NCBI RefSeq assembly: GCF_003130795.1
Contig: NZ_CP029354.1
Span: 1 to 64,000 of the forward strand
Source of the DNA: Azospirillum thermophilum
GTDB taxonomy: Bacteria > Pseudomonadota > Alphaproteobacteria > Azospirillales > Azospirillaceae
Length of the DNA: 64,000 nt
Reading direction: 5' to 3'
Shown piece after piece: positions 18,133 through 25,877 of this stretch (position 1 is its first letter; every line of letters starts with the position of its first letter). The notes beneath the pieces were generated by a model, which had not been told where the DNA came from, ran no database searches, and worked only from the letters and a program-made list of their open reading frames with translations. Made by a program: the position numbers and the translations under genes.

Positions 18133-18438
18133 ATGAGCAGGACAGGCATCGGTACCGAGTTTCAGGTGTGCTTCACCCCACCGGACGGCCGGGAGGACGG
18201 CTGGACCGGAGCCCTCTTCGCCGCCCTGCTGGAGGGGATGCTTTCCGCCCGGCCGGAACTCGCGGAGGCGGAGGCCCGCGCCCTTTGCGGGCTGGCCGGC
18301 GATGGCCCGGCGCGGCATCCCGCGGCCGAGCGGATGGGCTATGTGCTGGACGACCGGGCGCCGGACCGCACGGCCATCGAGGCCCTGGCGGACTATCTCG
18401 GCGCCGGCCGGCGGAGGGAGGGAGATGCATCCTCCTGA
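18133..18438 (+). CDS. Hypothetical 101-residue protein downstream of the cobalamin riboswitch
   Basis: A small acidic protein (VCFTPPDGREDGWTGALFAA, then LEGMLSARPELAEAEARALC...) with high G+C at third codon positions, supporting a real gene. I recognise no domain, signal peptide or membrane segment. ATG 18133 has a weak AGGA eleven bases upstream; the frame is open back to about 18001, so the N-terminus could be longer. It is the first coding sequence after the riboswitch, 263 bp downstream, and would be predicted to be repressed by B12. Its last 46 bases overlap the convergent gene on the other strand. Confidence 0.55.
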   Translation: MSRTGIGTEFQVCFTPPDGREDGWTGALFAALLEGMLSARPELAEAEARALCGLAGDGPARHPAAERMGYVLDDRAPDRTAIEALADYLGAGRRREGDASS

Positions 18439-18815
18439 GCCGCCGGGCAGGCGGGGCGGGTCAGCCCGGCCCGCTCCGCCGCCGCCTGCAGGGCGCCGAG
18501 GAAGGCAACGGCAGCCTGCCCCAGCGCGAGGGCGACGGACTCGTCGACGATCTGCGCGAGGCTGATGGACTGCGCGAGCTGCGCATCGCGCACCGTGGTG
18601 AGGGGAAGGCAGCGGATCATGCGGGCCGACAGCTCGCGGATCGCTCCGCTCAACTGGTCGAAGCCGTAGGGTCCGGAAGGCGGATCGGCCAGCAGCACGG
18701 TCAGGGACTCCACCGCCTCGGTAAAGGCGGTGGGCCGGGAATCGAAGGCACGATGCAGGTCCAGCCCGTCAGGCCCGACGGCTGCGCGACCGCCCGCCAC
18801 CCTGGCTTCCGTCAT
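18393..18815 (-). CDS. Hypothetical protein, 140 residues
   Basis: The central part looks like a four-helix, alanine-rich domain (FTEAVESLTVLLADPPSGPYGF... LAQIVDESVALALGQAAVAFLG), possibly resembling small phasin- or RebB-like proteins, but the similarity is too weak to name it. I chose the ATG at 18815 because GAGGGAG lies six bases upstream; a second ATG is two codons earlier. It overlaps the 3' end of the riboswitch-linked gene by 46 bp in convergent orientation. Confidence 0.55.
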   Translation of the reverse strand: MTEARVAGGRAAVGPDGLDLHRAFDSRPTAFTEAVESLTVLLADPPSGPYGFDQLSGAIRELSARMIRCLPLTTVRDAQLAQSISLAQIVDESVALALGQAAVAFLGALQAAAERAGLTRPACPAAQEDASPSLRRPAPR

Positions 18816-19001
18816 TCGCATCTCCCTCACCGATGGGAGCGACCGCCTGCCAAGGCAAGGCCACGGGGTGCGGATCCCATCGAATCGGGTTCCGGAATAC
18901 CAAAGCACACTGGTGGGTCGTCAAGAGCGCAAGGGCGTGCAAGCCATTCTCATGCCTCCGGTTCTCCCGCGGCCGGCGGATGGCCCCCGACCACGGATGA
19001 A

Positions 19002-19169
19002 CTACCCCGGATTCACCGGGCCGGCCGGATCGACGGGCGCATCCTCGGGTCCGGACGGCGCGGCGGGAACGGGCTCCTCGTCCGGCTCCTCCGGACGGCG
19101 TCCGAGACAGGAGCCGTCGGGACGGACGAAGGGCGATGGCAACCGGGGGGTCCGGGAGTCTGGCGGCAT
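19002..19169 (-). CDS. Small Pro/Glu-rich protein, 55 residues
   Basis: A short frame, MPPDSRTPRLP... ending AGPVNPG, contains an acidic run RRPEEPDEEPVP. A strong ribosome binding site (GGAGAGGAG, about six bases before the ATG) precedes it. The protein is hydrophilic and probably disordered, with no known family. The RBS is the main support; low-complexity composition in a G+C-rich genome makes a chance frame possible. Confidence 0.4.
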   Translation of the reverse strand: MPPDSRTPRLPSPFVRPDGSCLGRRPEEPDEEPVPAAPSGPEDAPVDPAGPVNPG

Positions 19170-19314
19170 GACGTCTCCTCTCCTCCCCTTGGAACATGGT
19201 TCGGGCGCCAGTGTCCCATACGCTCTTGGACAACGGGAGCGGGGAGAGAAGAGGAAAGGCGGGCGCGGCCCGGCGGGAGGAGGTCTCCCGGCCAGGCCGC
19301 CCCGCCGTCCGACG

Positions 19315-21717
19315 TCAGAGCGCCACGGTGACGGTCCGCCAGCCGTCGACGAGCCGGTCCGACGTCACCGTGCCCCCCGCCAGGGTGAGCGCGCGCCTCT
19401 CCTGCGGCGGCAGCAGAAGCGTCACCGCCGCAGCCACCGGCGGACAGGCCCCTTCCCTGCCGATGCGGATGGCCAGCCCGTCCGCTTCGGCATCGACCGC
19501 CAGGGTCCATCTGCCATGCCGGCCGTCGCGGTAGCCTTCGCTCTCGCCGTCATCCTCGTAGCAGCCGGCCTGGAACGCGCCGGTGCCGTGATGCGGGAAG
19601 ATGGCGAAGCCCCGCTCGTCGGCGGCGTGGTTGAAATGCGCCCCGGCGAGGTTGAGCGGGATGGCCGAGCCGGCGCGGGCCAGCAACGGCGGGCGGTCCC
19701 ACGGGGCGGGCAGCGTGACCTCCTGTCCGCCGGCGAAGCGTTCGCCGGTCCAGGCATCGTACCAGTCCGCGCCGGCCGGCAAATAGACCGGCCGGTCCCG
19801 CCGTCCGGGCTCGACCACCGGCGCCACCAGCAGGGCCGGCCCCAGCAGCATCTCGTCGTTTTCCTCGAAGCAGCGCGGATCGTCCGGGAACTCGTAGAAG
19901 GTCGGACGGATCATCGGCTCGAAGTCGCGGTGATACGTCCAGAGCAGGTCGTAGAGATAGGGGACCAGCCGGCTGCGCAGCTTGATCAGGGCGCTGATGG
20001 CCGGGGTGATCTCCGGGTACATCCAGGGTTCGTTGACGGTCTTGTCATCGTTCCAGGAATGGATGGAGAAGCGCGGCAGGAAGATGCCGAACTGGACCCA
20101 GCGCAGGAACAGCTCGGCATCGGGCGCCGGGCCGGCAAAGCCGCCGATGTCGTGGCCGGTGTTGGAGATGCCGGAGAGCGCCAGGCCGGTCCCCATGCGC
20201 ACATTGTATTTCAGCGTCTCCCAACTGGTGTAGTTGTCGCCCGACCAGGTCTGCACATAGCGCTGCATGCCCGCGGCACCCGCCCGCGAGATGAGGAAGG
20301 GGCGCTTGTCCGGGGCGAAGTCGCGCTGCGCCTGCTGCGAGGCGCGGATCATCAGCAGGGTGTGCAGCGGCTTGGCGTCCTTGGCCCGATAGGGCGTGCC
20401 GAAGCCGGCGGCGACCGCCGCGTCGCTCCAGATCTCGAACTCGTTGTTGTCGTTCCAGGTGGCCGCGATCCCGACCTCGAGCAGGGCCTCCGTGACGCGC
20501 GCCTTCCACCAGTCGAGCGTCCTGGGATTGGTGAAGTCGAGATAGGCGCCGGCCTCGTCCCAGAACTGCACCATGGCGGGCTTGCCGTCGGCATCCTTGA
20601 CGAACAGCCCCTCCCGCTCGGCCTCGGCGAAGCGCGGGTGGTCGCGCAGCAGGCAGGGCTTGATGTTGGCGCACAGCCGTACGCCATGGTCGAGGTAGTG
20701 CTTTGCGAAGGCCGCCGGATCGGGGAACTTGTCGCGGTTCCAGTGGAAGACGTAGCGCTTGTCGGCGATGGAGGTGTAGCCGGACGACAGGTGGAAGGAG
20801 GAGCAGGGAATGTCGTGCTCCGCGCATTTCGCCAGGAACTCGTTCATGCGCTCCTGGGCGTTGGGCGCGTCGGTGTAGGTCATGGTCGAGCCGGAATAGC
20901 CCAGGCTCCATTTCGGCATGAAGGCCGGCCGGCCGGTCAGCCAGGTGAAGCGCCGGGTGATGTCGGCCGGCCGCCCGCCGCCGATGACGTAGTAGTCGAG
21001 GTCGCCGCTGTCCGCCACGAAGTAGCGGTAGTGTCCGTGGTAGTTGTCCAGCTCGCGCCCCATGTCGAAGCTGCAGTCGGCGAGCGTGTCGTAGAAGATG
21101 CCGAGCGGAACCCGGTCGGTCTTCTTCCAGGTGATGTAGAAGGGAATGTGCTTGTACAGCGGGTCGGACGTGCGGGCGCTGTAGCCCATGGCGTCGAGGT
21201 TGGTCATCCGGTAGGACTTGCCGAGCCGGTTCGCCTCGCCGGCGCGTTCGCCGAGGCCGAAGTACATCTCGTCGGCATCACGCTTCAGATAGTGGTAGAC
21301 CTTGTCGTCCCACCATCCGAAATTGTAGTTCTGGGTTGCCCGATCGGCGGCGGCGGGCTTCCAGCCGCCGCCGGCGCGGGTCTCCCACCGGCAGAACAGG
21401 CCCGCCAGGACCACGGTGAGGCGCAACTGCGCGGTGGTCACGACCAGCGTGCCGTCCGTCTCCTCCAGCCGGTAGGCCGGGCAGGCGAAGCCGGCGAGAT
21501 CGAAGCGGTCCCGGCCTTCGGCGGGGACATCCTCGCCGCCCGGGGCGACGCTCCAGCTGCGCGGGCAGCGCAGGGTGCCGCCGGGAAGCACCATGACGCG
21601 GATGATGTCCTCTTCCAGGACGAACAGGTGGGCGACGTGGCCTTCCGCCGCCTGGAGCGTCAGACGGGCGCCGTCCTTTTCCTTCAGGGAGAAGACTGGG
21701 GGGGTCGACAGGGACAT
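19315..21717 (-). CDS. Glycoside hydrolase family 31 (alpha-glucosidase/alpha-xylosidase type)
   Basis: An 800-residue cytoplasmic enzyme with no signal peptide. The N-terminal beta-sandwich is followed by the GH31 catalytic barrel (about 255-590). The nucleophile motif WNDNNE is at 421-426 (Asp423) and the acid/base segment SGDN at 492-495 (Asp494). C-terminal beta domains follow. The retaining mechanism removes a terminal alpha-linked sugar. The exact substrate is unclear: the nucleophile motif is not the WMADFGE form of sulfoquinovosidases. The gene follows the hexuronate-type MFS transporter after 45 bp and is likely co-transcribed with it under the LacI regulator, so an imported alpha-glycoside, possibly uronate-containing, is the best guess. 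Confidence 0.92.
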   Translation of the reverse strand: MSLSTPPVFSLKEKDGARLTLQAAEGHVAHLFVLEEDIIRVMVLPGGTLRCPRSWSVAPGGEDVPAEGRDRFDLAGFACPAYRLEETDGTLVVTTAQLRLTVVLAGLFCRWETRAGGGWKPAAADRATQNYNFGWWDDKVYHYLKRDADEMYFGLGERAGEANRLGKSYRMTNLDAMGYSARTSDPLYKHIPFYITWKKTDRVPLGIFYDTLADCSFDMGRELDNYHGHYRYFVADSGDLDYYVIGGGRPADITRRFTWLTGRPAFMPKWSLGYSGSTMTYTDAPNAQERMNEFLAKCAEHDIPCSSFHLSSGYTSIADKRYVFHWNRDKFPDPAAFAKHYLDHGVRLCANIKPCLLRDHPRFAEAEREGLFVKDADGKPAMVQFWDEAGAYLDFTNPRTLDWWKARVTEALLEVGIAATWNDNNEFEIWSDAAVAAGFGTPYRAKDAKPLHTLLMIRASQQAQRDFAPDKRPFLISRAGAAGMQRYVQTWSGDNYTSWETLKYNVRMGTGLALSGISNTGHDIGGFAGPAPDAELFLRWVQFGIFLPRFSIHSWNDDKTVNEPWMYPEITPAISALIKLRSRLVPYLYDLLWTYHRDFEPMIRPTFYEFPDDPRCFEENDEMLLGPALLVAPVVEPGRRDRPVYLPAGADWYDAWTGERFAGGQEVTLPAPWDRPPLLARAGSAIPLNLAGAHFNHAADERGFAIFPHHGTGAFQAGCYEDDGESEGYRDGRHGRWTLAVDAEADGLAIRIGREGACPPVAAAVTLLLPPQERRALTLAGGTVTSDRLVDGWRTVTVAL

Positions 21718-21762
21718 GATTCGATCTCGATAGGTTCGGTGTCGCCAAGGGGCGGACGGGGA

Positions 21763-23046
21763 TCAGTGGGCGGCCGCGGCAGCCGTCACCTTGCGGTTGC
21801 TGTCGCGCAGCAGGGCGATGGCGACGCAGGCCCCGATCAGGTCGAACACGGTCAGGCAGACGAACAGCGGGTTGTAGCCGATGGTGTTGGCCAGCGCGCC
21901 GACGATCAGCGAGAAGGTCAGGCCGCCGGTCCAGGAGGCCATGCCGGTCAGGCCGTTGGCCGTCGCCACCTCGTGGCTGTCGAAGACGTCGGCGCTGAGG
22001 GTGTTGATCAGGGCCGAGATCATCTGGTGGGCGAAGCCGCCGATGCAGAACAGCGCGATCGCGGTGTAGGCGTCCGAGGCGAGGCCGATGCAGCCCGGGC
22101 CGATCATGCAGATGGCGCCGATGACGATGCCGGCCAGACGGGAGTCGACCACTTGGAACTTGAAGTGCTTCATGAAGAAGGGCGACAGGTAACCGCCGAG
22201 GATGCCGCCGAAGTCGGCCGCCAGGAAGGGCAGCCAGGCGAACATGGCGATCTGCTTGATGTCCATGCCGCGCTCGGTGGCGAGATAGAGCGGGATCCAG
22301 AAGCTGAAGGTCTGCCAAGCCGGTTCGGCCAGAAAGCGCGGAATGGCGATGCCCCAGAAGCGCTTGGTGGAGATGATCTCCATCACCTTCGGCTTGGCGG
22401 CGGCGCCGTCGGCGGTCAGCACCGGCGGATTCTGGCCGCCCACGATGAACGCCCGCTCCTCCTCGGTGATGTTCGCATGCTCCTTGGGCGAGCGGTAGAA
22501 CAGCCACCATAGCGCTGCGAAGACGAAGCCAAGAGAACCGGTGACGTAGAAGGCCGCCTGCCACGAGTACTGCATCTGCACGTAGATGACGAGCGGCGGG
22601 GCCAGCATGGCGCCGAGCGAGGTGCCGGCATTGAACCAGCCGACGGCGACGGAGCGCTCCTTGGTCGGGAACCACTCGCCCACCGCCTTGATGCCCGACG
22701 GGATGGCGGAGGCTTCGGTCAGGCCCAGCAGGCCGCGGAAGAAGGCCAGCGACATCCACCCGGTGGCGAAGCCGTGCAGGCAGTTGGCGAGCGACCACAG
22801 GGCGGCGAACAGGGCGAAGCCGACCTTCAGGCCGAGGAAGTCGACGATGTAGCCGCACACCGGCTGCATCACCGTGTAGGCGAGCTGGAAGGCGGCCACG
22901 ACATAGGAATATTCCTGCGTCGAGAAATTAAGGTCGGTCTTCAGGATCGGCGCCATCACGCCCAGCGAGTTGCGCGCCAGATAGTTGACGATGGTTCCCA
23001 GGCAGATGAGGCCGATGATCCACCACCGGAGTCCTTTGATTTTCAT
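21763..23046 (-). CDS. MFS transporter, hexuronate/glucarate (ACS, ExuT-like) type
   Basis: A 427-residue inner-membrane transporter with about 12 hydrophobic segments. Family signatures include LGLTEASAIPSGIKAVGEWF and ERSVAVGWFNAGTSLGAMLAPP, typical of the anion:cation symporter family that takes up hexuronates, glucarate and related acids. The start ATG 23046 has AGAGG six bases upstream; a longer open frame upstream lacks coding character. It heads a two-gene operon with the GH31 enzyme, separated from the upstream LacI regulator by 580 bp carrying a palindromic operator. Confidence 0.9.
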   Translation of the reverse strand: MKIKGLRWWIIGLICLGTIVNYLARNSLGVMAPILKTDLNFSTQEYSYVVAAFQLAYTVMQPVCGYIVDFLGLKVGFALFAALWSLANCLHGFATGWMSLAFFRGLLGLTEASAIPSGIKAVGEWFPTKERSVAVGWFNAGTSLGAMLAPPLVIYVQMQYSWQAAFYVTGSLGFVFAALWWLFYRSPKEHANITEEERAFIVGGQNPPVLTADGAAAKPKVMEIISTKRFWGIAIPRFLAEPAWQTFSFWIPLYLATERGMDIKQIAMFAWLPFLAADFGGILGGYLSPFFMKHFKFQVVDSRLAGIVIGAICMIGPGCIGLASDAYTAIALFCIGGFAHQMISALINTLSADVFDSHEVATANGLTGMASWTGGLTFSLIVGALANTIGYNPLFVCLTVFDLIGACVAIALLRDSNRKVTAAAAAH

Positions 23047-23330
23047 GATGAGCCTCTGATCGATACCCGACGTTGGGGGATGAAGGCGGCTGGAGATCCC
23101 GGCGTCTTGCCCATGACGGGATGGACCGGCGGTCCCGCGCAACCCTGCTGTCTGTTCCGTGTGTCCTGATGGCGATGAGGAGGGCCGGTTCTTCGGGGCG
23201 ACACCTCGTGCTGGTGGGGATGGCGCCGCCCCGCAGGTATCTCCGTTCTGCCGTCAATTACCCGCAGTGGTTGAGCCATCTGTTTTCCGCCCGGTCGACA
23301 GCGCGGTCCACCGGCCTACTGGCCTGACCA

Positions 23331-23350
23331 CTAGGCAAACGTTAGCCTAG
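23331..23350. promoter_or_regulatory. LacI-type operator upstream of the MFS-GH31 operon
   Basis: CTAGGCAAACGTTAGCCTAG is a 20-bp inverted repeat with only one mismatched pair and a central CG (AACGTT), the hallmark of LacI/PurR-family sites. It lies 285 bp upstream of the MFS start, directly between the LacI gene and its presumed target operon. Confidence 0.75.
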
Positions 23351-23626
23351 AAGGACTTTCCCTGGCAAGGGGGACCAGATCTTTTGTCTGTCTTTCTAAA
23401 AACTCTTCAATATCAAGTGGATGACCGAGCGGGAAGGAAAGGGTGCGTCAACCAGCCGCACATCACAGCCGGTTTCCCACCAGACGATCCGACGGACGAA
23501 GGCTACGCTCCTCAGTTGTGCACTGCACAACACGGCCCGCCGGAGGGGCGCCGGCATCGCCGGATGTCCCGCCCCCTTCAGCCGCGCGGAAGGGACATTG
23601 CCGGCCGGGCCCGGCCCGGCGCAGCC
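23351..23626. other. Intergenic region with a second palindrome
   Basis: This stretch between the LacI operator and the end of the LacI gene shows no gene. GTTGTGCACTGCACAAC (23515-23531) is a perfect palindrome around a central C. It could be a site for another regulator, or a weak hairpin after the LacI gene; no T run follows it. Confidence 0.5.
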
Positions 23627-24628
23627 TCAATCGACCGAAAAGGGAAGGATCACTTCGCCGGGCTCGCCGCCGTTCCAGATCGTCTGCAACTGTTCGACGA
23701 TCGGGAGGCCGAAATCCCGGTAGGGCACCTGGATCGACTTCAGCCAGGGAGCGATCCAACTGTTCAACTCGCTGCCGTCGATGCTGACGATGAGGCAATC
23801 CTCCGGAATCCGCAGGTTCCTCTCCCTGGCACAGCGGTAGACACCGTAGGCGATCTGGTCGCTGACGCACAGCATCCCCTTGGGCCAGGGGGCGCCGTCC
23901 GGCAGCGTCCGGGCGGCGGCGTAACCGACCTCCAGGTGGAAATTGCCGGGAGCCGCTGCCTTGGTGATCCTGGACGCCGGGACGCCGAGCGCGCTCATCC
24001 GGGCGCAGAAGCCGGCGACACGCTCCTCCGTCACCGCCGAACCGTTGGCCGGGAAGACGACCGCCGGCTCCCGGCATCCGTGGGACCACAGGTAATCGGC
24101 GGCGGCGGCCCCGGCCTGAAGGTTGTCGATGCCGACGAACGCGCCGGGCTTGTACGGGTTGCGCCGGCAGGCGAAGACCACCGGCTCCTTGCGCGCCACG
24201 ATCTCGGCCAGACCCGGGCTCCTGATGTTCGTGACCAGGATGTATCCCTGAACCGCCTGGGCGCGCATGGCCTGCAGATACTCATCCTGCAGATCCTCGC
24301 GGTCATGGGTGTCGCAGAGGGTCATGACATAGCCGATGTCCCTCAGCGCGGCTTCGGTCGCCGATGCGATGGTGGACATCACGGGATTGTTGAGGTTCGC
24401 CGTCAGCATGGCGACGACACGGGTCTTTCCCTGCTTGAGGGCGCGTCCGATCTGATTGGGCTGATAGCCCAGTTCCTCGATCGCCTGACGCACCCGCTCC
24501 GCCGTCTGTGCCGACGCCCGGTGCGTCTGGCCGTTGACGATGCGGGATACGGTGGAAATCGAGACGTTGGCGGCTTCCGCGATGGTGGCAAGGGAAACCG
24601 CCCCGCCTGATTTTCGACCGGTCTTCAT
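23627..24628 (-). CDS. LacI-family transcriptional regulator
   Basis: A 333-residue repressor of standard length. The N-terminal helix-turn-helix and hinge span about residues 11-65 (VSLATIAEAANVSISTVSRI, then GYQPNQIGRALKQGKT). The periplasmic-binding-protein-like sensor domain fills the rest (VVAMLTANLNNPVMSTIASA, VSIDGSELNSW). It lies on the same strand as, and upstream of, the MFS-GH31 operon, and a near-perfect LacI-type operator is found in between. The effector is probably a sugar released or imported by that operon. Confidence 0.93.
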   Translation of the reverse strand: MKTGRKSGGAVSLATIAEAANVSISTVSRIVNGQTHRASAQTAERVRQAIEELGYQPNQIGRALKQGKTRVVAMLTANLNNPVMSTIASATEAALRDIGYVMTLCDTHDREDLQDEYLQAMRAQAVQGYILVTNIRSPGLAEIVARKEPVVFACRRNPYKPGAFVGIDNLQAGAAAADYLWSHGCREPAVVFPANGSAVTEERVAGFCARMSALGVPASRITKAAAPGNFHLEVGYAAARTLPDGAPWPKGMLCVSDQIAYGVYRCARERNLRIPEDCLIVSIDGSELNSWIAPWLKSIQVPYRDFGLPIVEQLQTIWNGGEPGEVILPFSVD

Positions 24629-24901
24629 CCCTCGACCCGTTTCCTCGATCTGCTGCGATGTCCTGGTCCCGGTATAGCAGGGCCGGGACAGGTGCGGGAC
24701 TCTTCTCCGTATCCCGGCCCGCCGCCCGGATGCCGGACAGGGCGGAGATCGGAAGGCACTGCCACCCCTGCCCGTTCCTGCTATCCTGCAGCTCCGGGAT
24801 CATCGGCGAGCGTGCGCGAAGCCCTGCCGGCCGTCGCCGCCGTCCCGGCACTATTCTTCCAATTCACTATCATCTGTTTGGATTTCAAGACGTTGGCTGC
24901 C
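24629..24901. other. Intergenic region between lacI-type gene and parS candidates
   Basis: No gene is supported here. The short frames lack ribosome binding sites and coding bias. It should contain the promoter of the LacI gene, which reads away from the partition locus. Confidence 0.5.
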
Positions 24902-24919
24902 ATGTGGGACGTCCCACAT
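24902..24919. promoter_or_regulatory. Candidate parS centromere site 1
   Basis: ATGTGGGACGTCCCACAT is a perfect 18-bp palindrome located 71 bp after the parB stop codon. An identical copy lies 51 bp further on (24953). Perfect repeated palindromes flanking parAB are the usual form of centromere-like ParB sites. The sequence differs from the chromosomal consensus TGTTTCACGTGAAACA, as expected for a plasmid-type partition system. Confidence 0.7.
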
Positions 24920-24952
24920 CGGTTCCCGGTCTCACCCTACCCTGCCCCGCCG

Positions 24953-24970
24953 ATGTGGGACGTCCCACAT
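24953..24970. promoter_or_regulatory. Candidate parS centromere site 2
   Basis: Identical 18-bp palindrome to the copy at 24902-24919. The centres are 51 bp apart, close to five helical turns, placing both sites on the same DNA face. It lies 20 bp after the parB stop codon. Confidence 0.7.
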
Positions 24971-24989
24971 CCCTCCCGACCGGCGGAGG

Positions 24990-25877
24990 TCACGGCTCCT
25001 GCAGGATCGCGTCGATCTCGGCGCGGAGCTTGCGGAGCCGCTCCCGCTCGGCCGGCGCCAGATGCGACCGCTGCTCCCGCACCACCGCCACGTCGCGCAG
25101 GATGCGCGTCACGCTCGCCCGCAGCAGCCTGGCCGGGTCCCGCCCGCCGGCCGGACGGGCGCCCTGCCCTTGCGCGTGATCGCGCTTGGCCTGCCGCACG
25201 AGCTTGACGCTGGCGCCCTCCTTGGCCCGCGCCCACAGCTCCGCCTTCAGCTCGTCCGGCGCCGCGGCGATCTCGACCATCACGGAACGCGAGACATGTG
25301 CATGGGCGTGGGCGCCGGCATACTCCTCCAGGATATCGGCGGGCAGCGACAGGATCGCCAGCAGCTTGGTCACATCGGTGCGGTCCTTGCCGACCACCGC
25401 GGCCAGCTCCTCATGCGTATAGCCGTGCTTCTCGGCCAGCCGGGCCAGGGCGGCGGCATATTCGACGGCGTTGAGGTCGACCCGCTGGATGTTGTCGATC
25501 AGCGCGATCTCGTCGGGGTCGCCGGAGGTCAGGATCGCGAAGATCGTCTTGCGGCCGAGCATCTCGTGCGCGCGGACGCGCCGCTCGCCGCCGATCAGCA
25601 GATAGTCGCCCTGCGGACGCTGGCGCACCAGGATCGGGTTCTGCAACCCGTGACGCTCGATGGAGGAGGCGAGGCTCTTCAGCTCCGCCTCGTCGAACTG
25701 GCGGCGCGGCTGGTCCGGATTGCGGGCGACGCGGTCGAGGTCCAGTTCCACCACGTGGGGGAAGCCGGCGGAGGTGCCGAACAGCCTGTCCGACCCGATG
25801 GTGAGGGCAGGGGAAAGGGCGGGGGTGGGGGAACCGCCCAGCAGCTCCTTCGTCTTGCGCTCGAACTTACGCGGCAT
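24990..25877 (-). CDS. parB: ParB partition protein
   Basis: A 295-residue DNA-binding partition protein. The ParB/Srx domain includes RNPDQPRRQFDEAELKSLAS and the CTP-binding-type motif GGERRVRAHEMLG; DNIQRVDLNAVEYAAALARL follows. The helix-turn-helix is around YTHEELAAVVGKDRTDVTKL. The C-terminus is basic and helical. I chose ATG 25877, which overlaps the parA stop by 11 bases, a common parAB arrangement; another ATG lies eight codons upstream. Two identical palindromes just downstream are its likely binding sites. Confidence 0.92.
   Translation of the reverse strand: MPRKFERKTKELLGGSPTPALSPALTIGSDRLFGTSAGFPHVVELDLDRVARNPDQPRRQFDEAELKSLASSIERHGLQNPILVRQRPQGDYLLIGGERRVRAHEMLGRKTIFAILTSGDPDEIALIDNIQRVDLNAVEYAAALARLAEKHGYTHEELAAVVGKDRTDVTKLLAILSLPADILEEYAGAHAHAHVSRSVMVEIAAAPDELKAELWARAKEGASVKLVRQAKRDHAQGQGARPAGGRDPARLLRASVTRILRDVAVVREQRSHLAPAERERLRKLRAEIDAILQEP

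Noticed and set aside
19315..21717. GH31 as sulfoquinovosidase, linked to the SQD1-like gene
   Set aside because: The nucleophile segment is WNDNNE instead of the WMADFGE form of YihQ, and the SQD1-like gene is 30 kb away.
24902..24970. Palindromes read as a CRISPR repeat or transposon ends
   Set aside because: Only two copies with a single 33-bp spacer and no cas or transposase gene; the parB neighbour explains them better.
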